Positions 39,700 through 59,321 of a stretch of DNA of 64,000 bases are shown piece by piece (the first letter of the stretch is position 1; every line of letters begins with the position of its first letter). The notes beneath the pieces were generated by a model. That model did not search any database, was not told the DNA's origin, and was given only the letters and a program-made list of their open reading frames with translations. The stretch covers positions 2,276,501-2,340,500 of the forward strand of contig CP126201.1 of NCBI GenBank assembly GCA_030272155.1. Direction: 5' to 3'. The position numbers and the translations under genes were made by a program. Origin of the DNA: Tetradesmus obliquus (lineage: Eukaryota > Chlorophyta > Chlorophyceae > Sphaeropleales > Scenedesmaceae).

Positions 39700-40160
39700 A
39701 CACTCAGCACTCCGCAAGCTGCGCCTAACAACCTATGGCAAATTTGCAGCACGTAGGCCCTTTCTCATGCTCCCAGGCTTTTGTACACCTTGCTCCACTG
39801 CTGTCTCGTTTTCTGGCGGCTGAAACTGCTCTATCAGCAGGGCATTCACAGAGTTGTGCCCCTCCTCCATAAACTCAGCAACCATTTGCTGCTGCTGCTG
39901 CTCTGCCTTCTGCTGCTGCTGCTGCTGCTGCTGGTGAATGGCAGCCGGGCCTGTGCCAGCCGCAGCTGCAGTGTCAACAGCATCAGAAGTCTGTCGTGTA
40001 GCATCAACAACAGCTGCAGCTTGCAGCAGCATCTTGCGATGCTGGTGCAGGCTGTGCTGCATGCTGCTGCGGAGCCTGGCAAAGTGCCTAGAGTGGGGCA
40101 GCATTAAGCTAGGGCTACCGTCATCAAGTTGTCGTGAGCTCATCATCTGCCACACCGAGC
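39700..40160 (-). CDS. Unassigned Gln-rich coding exon
   Basis: The minus-strand frame 40155-39733 reads HSRHFARLRSSMQHSLHQHR, then an Ala stretch, eight and five Gln, and a less repetitive end (AEFMEEGHNSVNALLIEQF, QPPENETAVEQG) before a stop. The mixed end suggests real coding rather than a CAG artefact. I recognise no domain, and no partner exons are certain. Confidence 0.35.
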
Positions 40161-42540
40161 CTTGCTGCAGCTCTGCTGCGTTCCCTACAGTGTCAGCAGC
40201 AACAGTGGGTCAGCAGCAGCAACATCGGCAAGGCGCTGTCAGGCCCAGCTGAGGTATGTGGCACAGCATGAAATTAGCTCCAAATTACGCGCTTCATTTG
40301 ATAGAACATAACCAGGCTGCTTGCATGCTACTAGGCTGCACCTTTCTAAGTAGCACCGGGCCTGCCATCGACCTACCTCTGACTGGGTTTCCCAGCAGAA
40401 GAAGCAACAGCAGCAGTGGCAGCTGTAGCAGCATGTCTGATGTAGATAAGTCAGCTAAAGGTATCGAGTACTTCTTCACGTGGGCACAGCTCGCGTGTTG
40501 GCATGTAATGGCAAGCAAGCGTCAGGCCTTTGTATGAATGCTGAGTGAAGCGGAAGCCGAGTCAGCGATGTATCGACTGAAACCCTGCCTCTGTCCAGTA
40601 TTTAAACAGTCCGTCAACCAGCAGGTGAAGGCTGCGTATTGTGGCGATGCAGGTGCGGACGCGGGTCTAGAACAGGCTGGCTGGTGGTTATAAGTCTCAG
40701 CTTTGACTGTCAACAGAATACATGTTTGGTAACATCATAATGATGTCGTCGTAATGCAGCATCAGCCGTTCTAAGCTGTCCGAAGGTGTCACCGACAAGG
40801 TGTCACTGGACATGTCAGCCTGAACCTCCGGAGCTTAGAAATCCGTCAGGCTAAGCGTGGGCATCGCTTGATTGCAAAGGCGCGATTTCAAATATATTGT
40901 ACATCTTACTTCTGCCAAGCATGCGCATGTGAGCTTCAGAGGCTTTCCAGGGTTGCTGGTCAGGCTGGAGCCTCTGGCTGTGGCAGCCCACACTGGCAGG
41001 CTGGTGACAGGCTTGAGTAGTATAAAATTGGTACAACGTGCAAGCAGGTCAATCATGCAGCATACTGAGTACTCACATGGCTAGAAGTGGTCCCCCAAAA
41101 GGCCACCATGGCTGCTGAACCTCAGATTGCAAGCATGTGCAGCTCCTGCTTCTGCTCCTACGTGTCTTTTGTATTACCTGCAGTCATAACAACTTCAGTT
41201 GCTGCGAGCCAAGGCAGGTGCACGCCTGTTTGAAGCTCGACAGCAGTGATCAAGACATTGTTGATTAACGAATTCCAAACATGCGTTGGCTGCTGCCACA
41301 CCAGCCATCAAATATGCAGGCAGAACAATACCAGGAAAGCTGCGTAGCACTGCCCACAGAGAGGCACCATGAAGGTGGTGATGAGCACTGCTGGGTGAGG
41401 CCACCTCACACCAATTGCTGCACACGTGCTGCTAAAACGCGCAGGATCATTAGGCGCAAAATGACTCGCTGCATATGTCAACAGCATTCCTGGCATGACG
41501 AGCACGTTATGGGCAGCCTTTGCACGCCTGGTGGCAGCCCAGCAGGCCCGTGGATGCACTCAAATTTGCTAAACAATATGCAGGAAGAATCACTGATCGA
41601 GCATCCGGCTGCTGGTGATGTGGAGCCCCGCTGCCTATATGTATGATACTTTGCAAGCACCACAAAGCCATGCGCAACCGCACCTGCTGCACACACACTA
41701 GCATATGCTCTTCAAGCACTCCACACAGAGCAGAGCACGCAGCCGTGCCTGCACTGCACAGCATGCACTGCCTGCTCAGAATCGCCTGTGCAGCGACCTT
41801 TTGTGTTGTTTCACATGTGAAGCAGACAACAGTACCCTACATTGACAGCAAGGTCCTGAAGCAGCGGCACATGGACTCAAAGAGGGCATAACAAGACTAC
41901 ACTGCCCAACAGCCACAAAACGCGCCTACAAAACAAAGTTCAAGTCTGCCAAAAAGCAACAGCATGCGCAGCCGCATGCCGCCCCAAGCCCCTGTCATTT
42001 CAAACCCAGAATGTGTCCCACGACACCCGCCCTTCACCTGAGAATCCCATATGTGGCTGCTGTTCATAGTGGAAGCACAAGCGTTTGCTGCTGTTCATGA
42101 ATGCACATAAACACTGCACCGTTGATTCCACGTTCAGTCCAAGGACAAGCACCCCTGAGCCCGGTATGCTGGTGGCGCGCTAACACTTGCAGCCTCACCA
42201 GCTGCAAAACGGCTTTGAAGACTATGCCAAGCATGCACAGAATGATGCTTGCATGCAGCTCGAGATCTGCCCAAGCGCATGCTTGGCTGCTGCCTGAGAC
42301 ACCATGCTGCAAACACCAGAGCTGCAGAAGTGGACAGGGCTGCAACCAGACGATCAGACGTCACAAAATATTCACACACCACAGGCAGACCAGTTAAACT
42401 TGAGCGCACTGCTTCAAACCCCAAACAGGCCACATGACACTTACTAGGCATCCATAGCAGTTGCCCGCTGCATCAACAGCACTGAACTGATCAGCAGCTG
42501 GCCGATGTTTGCCCAGCCGCCGCCAGCAAAACCCAGCCAT
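40160..42540 (-). other. Possible exons of an unidentified membrane protein
   Basis: Hydrophobic minus-strand stretches, such as MLLTYAASHFAPNDPARF with ITTFMVPLCGQ near 41310-41500 and LHASIILCMLGIVFKAVLQL near 42190-42250 before GTGAGG, could be exons of a polytopic membrane protein. They overlap alternative frames and I could not join them, so I give no product. Confidence 0.2.
41021..41080. repeat. Dispersed repeat, copy 1 of 2
   Basis: The 36 bp at 41021-41056, starting TATAAAATTGGTACAACG, are identical to 61194-61229. A further 17 bp match but for one base after a 12-bp gap. See the copy at 61194. Confidence 0.85.
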
Positions 42541-42622
42541 GCGCACCGCCAATGCACCCGCAATGCTGCTGCTGCTGCTGCCTGCGCCAGTGTGCCGCTG
42601 CCGCTGCACGCTGCTGCGCTGC

Positions 42623-45600
42623 TCAGAAGTCCTTGAAGACTGACTCGCACTCCTGCATCTCATCTGGCGACTCCTTGTTTGGCCGCTGCCCCTTGCGCTC
42701 ATTCTCCAGCAGATCTTTCAGGCGCTTGGCACTGTCAGTGTCCTGCAGCACACAAGGGAAGCAAGACGCAGCACAGAGGCAGCACACGCCGGGTAAAACG
42801 CAGTCTACAACAACACGAGGTCGTGCAGCAAACAACAAGCTGCAACTGTTGATGTTCTGGGAGTGCACCCCAGCAAGCAGCTGTGCTGTGCTAGCGGATG
42901 CTCGCTCTCTGAAGATCTGCTGCATTTGGCTGACTTATTACTTCCTGCTGCACTTGCAGCAGTAGAGTGCCACTCCAGCACAAGCTGTGTTGAACCAAAT
43001 CCAAACCGCAGACCCACCTTGGGCCTGCGCGGCGGTGCTGCGCGGCGCGCCTCCAGCGCTGCCCAGTCCATGCCCTCAAACCAGCGGTGGCGCTTCACGT
43101 CCTGCGCCTTGCCGCTGAGCATGCCCAGCCGCTTGGCGGGCTTGCGCTCCAGCAGCTTCTGGATCAGGTCCTGCAGTGCGGCAAACATTAGACGAAAGAT
43201 GAGTCCTACTACGCATGCAGCATGCTCAGTGTGGTGTGCCAAACGGTGTGGCTGCAATGAAGGTGACAGTTACTGAGTCAAGTGACCCTGGTGGAGCTGT
43301 GAGCGGCGTAACAAACACCAAATCTCGCAACACATGCAACAGTACCCACGGCCGTGCTTCCATTGAACTCCCCAAATAACACACCATACACACAAACATA
43401 CACACAAACACACCAGCCTTACCTTGGCTGCTGGCGACAGGAAGGGCGGGTACTTGATGACGTAGTTCTCGTCTACGATGCGCCGCATGACCACCATGGG
43501 GTCGTCCGTCTTGGGGCTGCTGAAGGGCTGCCGCCCCGTCAGCAGCACGTACATGAGCACGCCCAGTCCCCACCAGTCCACGCTGTAGTTGTAGCCGTGA
43601 GCCAGCACTGCAAATACGAAAGAAGGCAAGTGTCAGTTATGTATTAAAGAGGCGTGTGTGTACATGAGCACGCACAGACCCCACCAGTCCGCGCTGTAGT
43701 TGTAGGCGTGGGCCAGCACTGCAAATACAAAGAATGCAAGTTTCAGTTATGTTGTATCAGGGTGTGTGTGTACATGAGCACGCCCATGCCCCACCAGTCC
43801 ACGCTGTAGTAGTAGCCATGGGCCAGCACTGCAGGAAGGACAGGGGTGACGGGCGATATGACGTCATTATGTGTTATGAAGACGTACGTGTGGTGCATGG
43901 GTGCGTGCTGGTGTGTTTTAGTCTGCCTGAGCGCCGCTGTCGGGAATCGAGGCAAGCAGGGGACTGACAAACTGCACGGGAGAGTCATCGTGCAGGGCAA
44001 CTACAGCAATGCTGCTGCATGCAAGCGGCTGCTCCAACATGTCGCACAGGCCAGCTCGCACTGCCTACGCACCGTTCTCTGGCGCGACATAGCCTGGCGT
44101 GCCGCAGAAGGTGTAGGTCCTGTTGTTGGACTCCAGCACCTTGGCAAAGCCAAAGTCTCCTATCTTGACGTAGCCCTGCATGTAGCAGACAGCACATATC
44201 AGAGACAATCAGCACTCAAGATGGCATGTGCACAAGCAGTGCCAAACTTGCCAAACAAGCACAATTGAGATAACACGGCTCATACAGTGAAAAACAGCAC
44301 AACGACCGGTACGCCAGCACAAACGGTTGCCCAGCGCTTGCTGCAGACACACGTAGCGTTCCTGTGTGCGCCCCTGCCTCCCCATGCGCTCACCTGTGCG
44401 TCAATGAAGACGTTCTCTGGCTTGAGGTCCCTGTACACTGTGTGGCTGGCGTGCAGGTACTCCAGCGCTAGCACTATGGAGGCGATGTAGAAGCGCGCAA
44501 GGTCCTCCGGCATGCCCTGCAGCATCTTCACCTGCAAGCAGCAGCAGATGCATGCAGCGGGTGATGCAGTGTTATACGCTTTAAGTGAGTATCACCGATA
44601 ATAACAGACCACAAAGCTCACAGTGGTTGACGTATTCTTTAAAAAGCATATCTGCGCTTGGGCTAAGCAGCTTGCTTGAATAGTTTGCATGTGTGCAGTG
44701 CCCTTCACCACCGCACATCAAACCCCAATGTACAGCGCAGCCTGTGCATGCAGGCAACTCTTACAACAAACGCGTACCTTGGGCGCCAGGCATGCCACCT
44801 GCCATGCTGCGCTGGGCACGCGCTGCCGGATGACCTTTGCCTCTGCCACCAGCACGTCCATCAGGTCACCGCCAGGCATCAAGTCAAACAGGAAGTACAG
44901 GTGGTACTTGTCCTGCAAGCAGCAGCAGCATCAGCAACATAAGCAGCAGCAGGAAGTGCGGTGAAGCAGCAGCAGCAGCGGACGATACAAAAAGCTCAGT
45001 AGCATGCAGCCGTGCATGCGGCACAGCTGAGGCAGCAGTGCGTTGCAAAGAAACTACATACATGCTCGCACAAATGCACAAAGATTCGCATTGTGAGCTG
45101 AGGTCTGCCTTGATACAGATTAAGACGCTGTGAACGACAGCAGTACCACAAAGCCCACATGCGCCACACCTGAAAGGTTGCATACTGCCTGATGCAGAAG
45201 GGGTGCGCTGTGTTCTTGGTGATGGCCTGCAGGCAAGCAGCATTATGCGCAAACACAGGCAGCACAGGGGTGTCAGCACTGCGGACCACGCTGGCTAGAC
45301 GCAGCCACAACACAATTATAGCATTCATATGTAACCAGCTGGGACCTGACGCTTGTTCCAACCCACTGCTGTAAGACAACACAAACTCGCCTGTTGTAAA
45401 ACAAGACAACACAAGCTTGCAGAGAGCTGTGCAACATTTATTTCTAGCATAGCCTGCAAAGTTGCCTGCAAACAGTAGGCGGCCATGCATGCAGACCTCA
45501 CCTGTTCAAAGTACACGTGCTCAGGGCACTGCACCACCGCACTCTTGCGCATGCGCTTCATCGCATATGTGTTGCCTGTGCTCTCCTCTGTGACCTCGCT

Positions 45601-48600
45601 GACTCGGCTGAAGGCACCGCCACCCAGGATGGCGCCCTCAGTCAGGATGAGCGTGGGTGTCTCCTTGGTGAGATCAAGGTCCTCTGCAGGGCAGGCAACA
45701 GTATAAGAGAGTGCGGGTCAAACCCTACGATTTGAGCACAGGGCTGCAGCCATGTACAACGGTGCTTTTGGTGCAATATTAAAGCGGTTTCTGTCCATGT
45801 GGCCATGCTGCTTGCAAGCTTGTGTCTTGGCAGTCTACAGGCACATCATTGCGCAGCATTCCTGCAAGCCAGAACTTCACCACCCCTACTATTCGCAGCC
45901 ACTGGTGCAAGGAACTCGCTCCAGCTATGCACCCAACAGCTCACCCAGCTTGCAGCCGCCCTTGCACATCTCCAGCACCTCATCTAGGTGCCCCCGCGCA
46001 CGCACCACCTCCCAGCTGACCTCGCCGTTGCGGCCGCGCTTGCGCCGCTTGATGAGCACCTCCGCTGGCAGCCGCCCAGGCGCACCTGCTTTCTTGAAGG
46101 TGCCGAGCTTGCTGAGGCGCTGCGCAATGACCTGGAAGGTAGTGTTTTGGGCAGCGCAGGGGCAACAGGAAGAAGCCATGGGTGAGTGGCAGAGGGGTGG
46201 CTGCCAAGCACTGCAGGATCAACATGATGGTTGTTGCAGCACAGCCAGGCTACAGATGCTGCTGCATGATCCAGAGTTTCCTTGCAGGATAACCCCAAGC
46301 GCTGCAGTCAAGCTGCACCTCAAAAGCAACCCAGTAGCACATGCAGATGCGGTGGGTGTGCAGACTGCGGCTGCACTTGCATATCCTGCAGCTGCATTTG
46401 ATCCTGCAAGCCCTGCAGCACCTGTGGGCTCTTTTCCCGCTTCAGCAGCTCTTCCAGCGGCCCAAGCACACTGAGGAAGGTGCCCCGCGCAAGCGCAAGC
46501 ACAGTCAGCGGAGTGACCGCCTCCACCTGCACAAAGAACAGTTGCGCAACATGCCATGTGTGAACTAAGCAGTCAACCCGTGTTGTTCTTGTGCATGGCC
46601 GTTGTTGTTGGTGAGCTGTCATGGCTGGTATATGTGGGATCATCAGCAAGCGACGCAGGTACTGAGGAGTTGAGTTGAGCGTGTGAACATCCAGCAGCAC
46701 AGCATCCTGCTTACTGTTGCAATGCGTGGCTCCTTGACCAGCAGTGCGCGCTCGCCAAAGAAGTCTGCCCTGAACAGGTGGTTGACCTTGCGCCGCTGCC
46801 CGCCAGGCGTGCTCTGGTGCACCACTGCCTCTCCCTCCTTGATGATGTAGAAGTAGTCGCCATCCTCACCCTCAACCACAATCTGGATTGAGGTGCACCG
46901 GTTACAGGCAGCGGCAAAGAGACACAGCCGCATACATGAAGAGTGGGGCCACGCAGCTGAATGATGCTGCAGGCAAACCAAAGTCAACAACTACTGCTCA
47001 TAAGCAAAGCAAGGGCGCAACACTGCTGCTGCTGCTGACAGGATTGCCTTGACCATATTTCCTGCAAGCAGGCTCCCACTGCTGCTCCTGTTGCTTGGCA
47101 AGGGCTGTGTCCAGCTGCCTACGACACATCCTGGCATGCTTGCTGTGCACGCACCTGCTCTCCTGGCTTGTACGTCTTCTCCTCAAAGGCGTCAACCAGC
47201 TGCAGCTTCTCCTCCTGGCTGAGAGGGTTGAGGATGGGCACGCTGTTCAAAAACAGCTCCACCTCTGACACCTGGGTCTCAGCAGCGTTGCGCAGGAAGT
47301 ACCTGGCATGCAGAGCAGCAGCAAACATGTCAAAAGTACGGCCATGCAGGGTCAATGACAGTACAGTGTGTTGCTGTAGGTTCCCTGTTCAACAAATGGT
47401 GTGGGCATGTCAAAGCAGCTGTTGCCCATCGTCCCAAGCACAATGCTGCTGCATGACACCGCTGGCGGCAGAAGTTTGGTGTCGGCTGTCAGTGTTGCAT
47501 GCCAAGAACTGCTGAGCATCTGCTTGCAGGAAACAGCCTTGCAGGAAACATGTTTCTGACGGTTTTGTCCTTGCAGGACAGGCGTCCCCACCTGAGCACT
47601 TCTCGCTCCAGCACCCACACTGCTGCGTCTGTTGTTGCTGCTACTGTTGCTGTGCGCGGGCAGTTGTACATCAGCGCCAGCTCTCCAAACACATCACCAG
47701 GCTCCTTCAGATTCACCCTGAAGTTTACACCCTGTCGTCGCTGCAGCACCTGCACGAGGATGACACGCAGTGCAACGGACATGACAACAGGTTTGCATGT
47801 GTGTTGCAGGCTGCTGAATGTGGGCAAATGCATGCACCAGCACACCCGCTGCAAGCACATGAGGATGGGGAGCGGGTCAAAAAAGGCGGCACTTGCAAGT
47901 ATCCTTGCTCAGCAAGCATAGACCAACAGAACAAGGCATACAGCTGCACAGCAGGCCGCCCGCATGCAGCACATGTGCTGCAGCACATTGTTACTGCCAA
48001 AACTGCTTCAGCGCTCCACTGATGTCAACTTTCACTGCAGTTTGACTACCCCTGGATGTATGGTTTCAGCACTGTTATCACTCTGCTGCCGCTGCCACTG
48101 CTGCTTCTGCCGCCTTTTGCCTTGCCCAAACGCACCTCGAACTTGCCACTCTTGACGACATAGAGTTCTGCTGCTGCCAGGCCCGTGTCTCCTTCTTTGA
48201 TGAGAATCTCTCCTGCAGATACTGTGCGCTCATACATCTCAGACACCACCTTGCGCTGCAGGTGGCGCTCCATCTTGTTGAACACCAGCACCTTGTTGAG
48301 TGTTTCCTGCAAGGGGTTACGCAGCACGGTTGCGGGCACCAGACATGTTGTGAGGCGCTGCTGGCACATGCATGCGTGCCATGTGCACGCCGGCAAACAC
48401 CCGCTGGTCAGAAGCACTTCGGTGACATACGCGCCACAGCAGATGCACATCACGCTGTGTTTGACAGTAACAATTTGCCAAAGAATCAGCAGCCCAGGCG
48501 ATGCATGCTTTGGGCTGACGTCTGAGAATAGCATAGATGGCTGCATGCCATGCGTGCCAGCCAAAGAGACTCCCGCGCCAGGCTGCTAAGCCAGGTGTCA

Positions 48601-48806
48601 CGTTACCGAGCTGAGTAGCTGGTGCTTGTGTTGCGCTCCTTGCACACCTCAATGAAAGAGTAGTCCTCAGGGCTTGACTTGACAGCACCCGCAGGCAGCT
48701 TGGGGGCTGCAACGCGCTTGAGTGCTCCACCCCCAGTGATACCAATGGCACGCCCTGTGACAGCATTGTACTGGTCCTCGCCTGTCCTGCTGCTGGTGTT
48801 CCCCAT
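42623..48806 (-). CDS. cGMP-dependent-type protein kinase (two cyclic-nucleotide domains plus AGC kinase)
   Basis: Ser/Thr kinase switched on by cyclic nucleotide; in green algae such kinases act in flagellar signalling (inference here). Exons: first exon from ATG 48806, then 48306-48136, 47749-47592, 47302-47155, 46882-46715, 46526-46377, 46131-45945, 45683-45502, 45226-45170, 44912-44778, 44531-44394, 44175-44073, 43607-43423, 43170-43018, 42742-42623. All phases close from exon 2 on; donor 48648 makes exon 1 fit, giving about 737 aa. MGNTSS at the N-terminus fits N-myristoylation. CNB-A has [16 protein letters not shown] with the cGMP-type Thr; CNB-B has [16 protein letters not shown]. Kinase: [43 protein letters not shown]. 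It ends FKDF, like the PKA C-tail. About 20 extra residues ([17 protein letters not shown]) sit between the hinge and helix D-E. Confidence 0.92.
43540..43832 (-). repeat. Three copies of the 5' edge of the PKG exon coding [14 protein letters not shown]
   Basis: Acceptor-like starts lie at 43607 (real), 43718 and 43828, spacing 111 and 110 bp. Copies include about 65 bp of exon (to VLMY) and the intron next to it. Confidence 0.95.
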
Positions 48807-49841
48807 CTTGTGGTGCTACTCTGCTTCTGAAGCTCTATAGCAGACTTGTGATGCAGGATTCAGCTTCCGTCGACCTAGCTATCTCCTGCTGACTTGGCTA
48901 GTGAAGAAAGCTTGCTGCTGCAGCAGCAGGTTGAGCTGCTGCGCGACTTGTGCCCATACTAGCGGGTCCGCACGCCTTCGCTTAAGCTACGCTCGGGATC
49001 CCTTTGTACCATTACCACCGCTGCTGCAGCGGGTCAGTCTGCACTGTGCTTCTGGGGCTTGCTAGGTCGACACCAAGGAAGCCCTGCTTGCCAACAAGGA
49101 GCCGGCTGCAGCCCACGTCACTCGTTTTATATATCCATGTGTAAGAGCGTAACCTTTTACGGGGTACTGGCACGTGGTGATGCTGTTCAGCAACAGGTGC
49201 CTGTGTATCTCCTTGACTCGGCCACAGCAGCAGAATGAGCAAGGCTGCGAACGACGACTTGAAGAAAACGGTTTGGGGTGATCGACGGTCACCCACATTG
49301 GCCTTGCGCCCGACAACCCTGCTGACAACATGACAGCTGCTCAAGTGATATAAAGATTTCCACGCCCTACATTGATCGCAGGGGACATCAGAAGCCATCC
49401 AGATCAGCTACGACGATTCGCTGCTGCTGGTTGGCAAGCTGAGCCTTGAGCCTGACATTCCTGAAAGGGACAGGCTGGAACAGCCAGGCTGGCGCCAGCA
49501 CATGCACACAGCCCTGATGACAAACCTGGAGCTTACTGCGCAAGCAAACCTCATGCGTCTTTGAACTTTGTTACAACGTATATCCCATCCCAGCTTCCTA
49601 CAACACGGCTTACCCCACCTCACCTCACCACACCCGCTAGACCCCTGTCAGACTCAGGATAACCCTGGCTCAAGCTGTTGACACCAGCCCACTGCGGCCA
49701 TGTCTGCCCAGCAGCAGCTGCTGCGCTGAGCGCTGCATCCACGCCCTGCGCCTTCCACGGCTCCTCATGCAACCGCCTGTGTCAGCCCATCTCCGCTATG
49801 TCACTGCTGTGAAAATGTAACTGTTACAGTCAACTGCCGAA
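48807..49841. other. Region between PKG start and L10 end; no gene recognised
   Basis: It holds the PKG promoter and the L10 3' flank. Two minus-strand frames here show no family features. A 13-bp palindrome TGTAACTGTTACA at 49816-49828 sits just past the L10 stop and contains the TGTAA word used as poly(A) signal in green algae. Confidence 0.4.
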
Positions 49842-52800
49842 TCAAGCAGAGTCCTCCTTGGGCTTAGGCTTTGCCACATCTCCCACAATCTTGCTCTTGT
49901 CCTCATCCAGGTCTGCAATGGCCTTAATGCCGTACGCAAGCTTGCGGGGCACTGCCTTGATGCCGCTGGCAATCTTGGTTGCCGGCTGCTTCAGCAGGCG
50001 TGCAATGGTGGCCTGCAGCTGCTTCTTTGTGGGCAGGTTCTCGCAGCGCTTGAACTGCAAAAAGTGAACAGCAAGCAACAGAAGTGCCAGCAGCAGCAAA
50101 GTATTGAGATTATCAGCGGGTGACAGGGAGGTTGTAGGGCATATGTCATGGCTTGTGAGGGCTGCATGGCTCTGCCGAAGTGTGCACAGGGCCATCCCAA
50201 CTTTGCAGGGAACCAGCTGGACGGCATGCAGCAGACCTGGTAACTAAACCAACCTCAAGCCCACACCAGGCATCATGCGCTACAGCAGCAGACACCACAG
50301 ACAGCATACCACAAGCCAACTGCAAGCGTGTGCAAAACAGGCAGCTGCACGTTTCTGAGCAAGGGTCTGTCAGCCAGTACGAATACATGATAATGCTACA
50401 TACGTGATTCAGATTTTGCCCTATCATTGTTTGCATCATACAGACCCTTGCTCTTTGTTCAGCTGCCAACAACATCACATGTCACTCAAATCACATAAAA
50501 AGAATCAAAAAACAGACGATGTTCCTGCAAGCCAGCGGACGTGGCCTGGTACCCACTCACCAGCCAGCAAACATCCCGTGCACTCGAGCAACCCCGCAAC
50601 AACGGTAAGCAGCCGCCCTGCGCCCTGCTACATTAACCACCACCAGCCGCCGCACCTCTGCTGGCGACAACACCTTGCTGCCCATGACAACGGTGCAATC
50701 AGCAGCACACCCTACAATTTCAAACATCCACATCAACGCAACCACCCTGCAGCAAGAGCTGCCAACCAATCCGCACCTCTGCTGGCGAGAGCGCCTTGCT
50801 GTCCATCACGATGGCACATTCAGCAATCGGTAACACCCCCTACACAACCCCACGTTCTACACAACAACCCGCACCAACAAAAACACCCTGTAAAGCAGCC
50901 AGCCGCCGCACCTCTGCTGGCGAGAGCGCCTTGCTGTCCATCACGATGGTGGTCAGCGTGGTGGGCGCCACTGGCTCCACGCCCTTGGGTGCTGCTGCCT
51001 TGGCCTCCTTCATGAGGTCGTCGCTGAAGGCGTGCCAGTGCTTCACGGTGTCGGGGATGTCGTCCTCGTGCACAAACACCCACGCGTTGTCGCCCTGCAG
51101 GAAGATTATGCAACATGGCGGCAAGATGTTAGGCTACAGCGGTGCTTTACAATGATGGTGGTGGTGGGATATCCTCCACATGCACAAACAACCACACGTT
51201 GATGCCCTGCAGGATGTGGCAGCAACGCAGCAGGCAGGTCAGAGACACAACCGTACAACCAACCACGCATTGGCGCGCCCCAGGGCGTCATGTTGATGCG
51301 GCAGCAACACGGCAGAAGCGTCCAACAGGTCAAGACATACATCATGCACCGGCATCCAGACGTTTGCAACGTTAGGCTGCGAACACGAGTCATCATTGAC
51401 AGCACGCCTTGATGGCTCAGCCGTGCAGTTGCAGCACTCGCCAGCTCACCATCACTGCACGCCCACTGCAGCTGCAGCTACTGCTGGCACTGCTAGCACA
51501 CATCATGTTGCTCACCATCTCATGCTACCAACATCTTGCTTAGCTAAATGCTTATGGGGAGCTAGCTAGCGTGCCTGAACGTGTAGGCAGCTGCCTGCCG
51601 CTGATGTTGCTGCGAGCTGGCACATCGCATACAGTGAAAGACAGCTTCAACCGCAAGCGCCACACGCCCTGCTAAAAGCAGCCAGGGCGATGAGCCGCTG
51701 CAAATGCTGCGCGTGCTTGACTTCAGCACTCAGCGCTCCATAAATTGACCATTGCACAAGCCTGCCGCTCCTGCTGTGCCTGCCAACAGCATCCATCGCG
51801 TTGCTGCCGTCGCCGAAACCAAACTATTGATGCTAAAGCCATCCAAAGGTTTTCTTCAACAAATTAGACGCACAGCTGCCTTTGCACCCTGTGAATTATC
51901 TGCACACAAGCCCTGTCACTCTCCTGCAAACCACATCCACTGCCCTGAGCAAACCGCAACCACTGACGAGCCAACTGTGTGCAATACCAGCCCTGAGTTA
52001 CCACTGCCGATACTCACTGTGCAGCCCTGCTCTCCCAGCACCTCCCAGCCTGGCACTGTCTTCACTGCCTCCTTCATCAGGCTGTTCTTGCAGATGTACA
52101 CAGATGACTTCTCTGGCACACCCCTGCGGAACTTCTGCATGGTAGGCACCTGCAGTCACAAGGCCATAGCAGACACACTGCGTCAGACACGTGTGCCTGC
52201 AAGATGCTGCAGCCTGCATGTGTGCATAGCTTCCAAGGCGCCGCAGAGTCTGCATACAGCTAGCACCATGAGCAGGCTGCACGTGTGTTTGCAGGAACGG
52301 AACAGCAGCGCTGCTCAGCTGCCAGCAAGCACTGCCACAGCTAGTGCTCGACTAAAACTGCTGACAGGCTCTCCACTGTGACTAAAAGCACCGCTTCTAC
52401 TGCTGCCACCTGTGGTTGCAGCCGAAAGCACAGCTGCTGCTGCTGTTGCTGTTGCTGAGCTTGCTCCCAGCCACTGCTCCAGCTGTACCTCCAAGGCAGC
52501 TGCAGCCCACGCCACTCCATAGCCCGCTAACTGCCACATTCACCCCTGCTGCTGCCAATGAGCCATCCAGGCTGCTCACGTCAATGTTCTTGAAGCGCAG
52601 GCCAAAAACGATGACGCTGCCCTCCAGCTTGCCCTGCAGCTCCTTTACAATCTCCTCCTTCTTTTGCCTGGTGATAGCATTTTGCACCTGCAATTCCAAC
52701 AATGGCCCACTCAGCAAGGAGCCCCGAGACCGGCCCACCACACACTGCGCTTCGCCATCCACACCTGCAGGCTGCCCCTGCTGACTCTACTGCTGGTGAA

Positions 52801-52869
52801 TGCTGACTTAGACCGCAGAGCGGTTGTGCTGCCACTGAATGCCTGCATACTGCTCTGCTGCTGCAGCAT
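49842..52869 (-). CDS. rpl10: 50S ribosomal protein L10, chloroplast
   Basis: Base of the L7/L12 stalk of the plastid ribosome. Five exons close in phase (258 aa): 52869-52765, 52687-52544, 52149-52018, 51094-50912, 50054-49842. Exon 1 ([20 protein letters not shown]) is a Ser/Thr/Arg-rich transit peptide. The mature part reads [71 protein letters not shown] and [19 protein letters not shown], the usual L10 order. It ends in the helix that binds L12 copies ([14 protein letters not shown]) plus a Lys/Glu tail. The start is set by the exon 1 donor phase. It faces ClpX across 273 bp. Confidence 0.93.
50645..51215 (-). repeat. Copies of both edges of L10 exon 4
   Basis: The exon's end (DSKALSPAE with GTGCGG donor) finishes at 50912 and recurs finishing at 50777 and 50656 (135 and 121 bp on). 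Its start ([10 protein letters not shown]) has a degraded copy starting at 51206, 112 bp upstream. Confidence 0.92.
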
Positions 52870-53142
52870 GGTGCTGCTGTCTCAACTCGGCCGGCGACGG
52901 TATTTCGTGGCGCAGACTGAGCAAGCAGCAGGACTTCTGAGGCAGCTTAGACCACAAGCATCAATTATGAAAGAGTCGTTCAAACATTCAATGGGCCCAC
53001 ACGGGTGCTCAAGTCTAAGCCCTTGCTCTCCACATGTAACACTGTTGTCGAGTGCATTTTCTCCTGATCAAGCTTTCAGACAGTGTTTTCAGCTTCTGTT
53101 TCGTGCTTATTACAGTCACACACTTGAAATTGTGTTGACAAA
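52870..53142. promoter_or_regulatory. Bidirectional promoter region of rpl10 and clpX
   Basis: 273 bp separate the divergent start codons of two organelle-protein genes. No clear core motif is visible. Confidence 0.5.

Positions 53143-59321
<6,179 letters not shown>

Noticed and set aside
50404..51015. 203-codon plus-strand frame
   Set aside because: Antisense to L10 exon 4 and its decoy copies.
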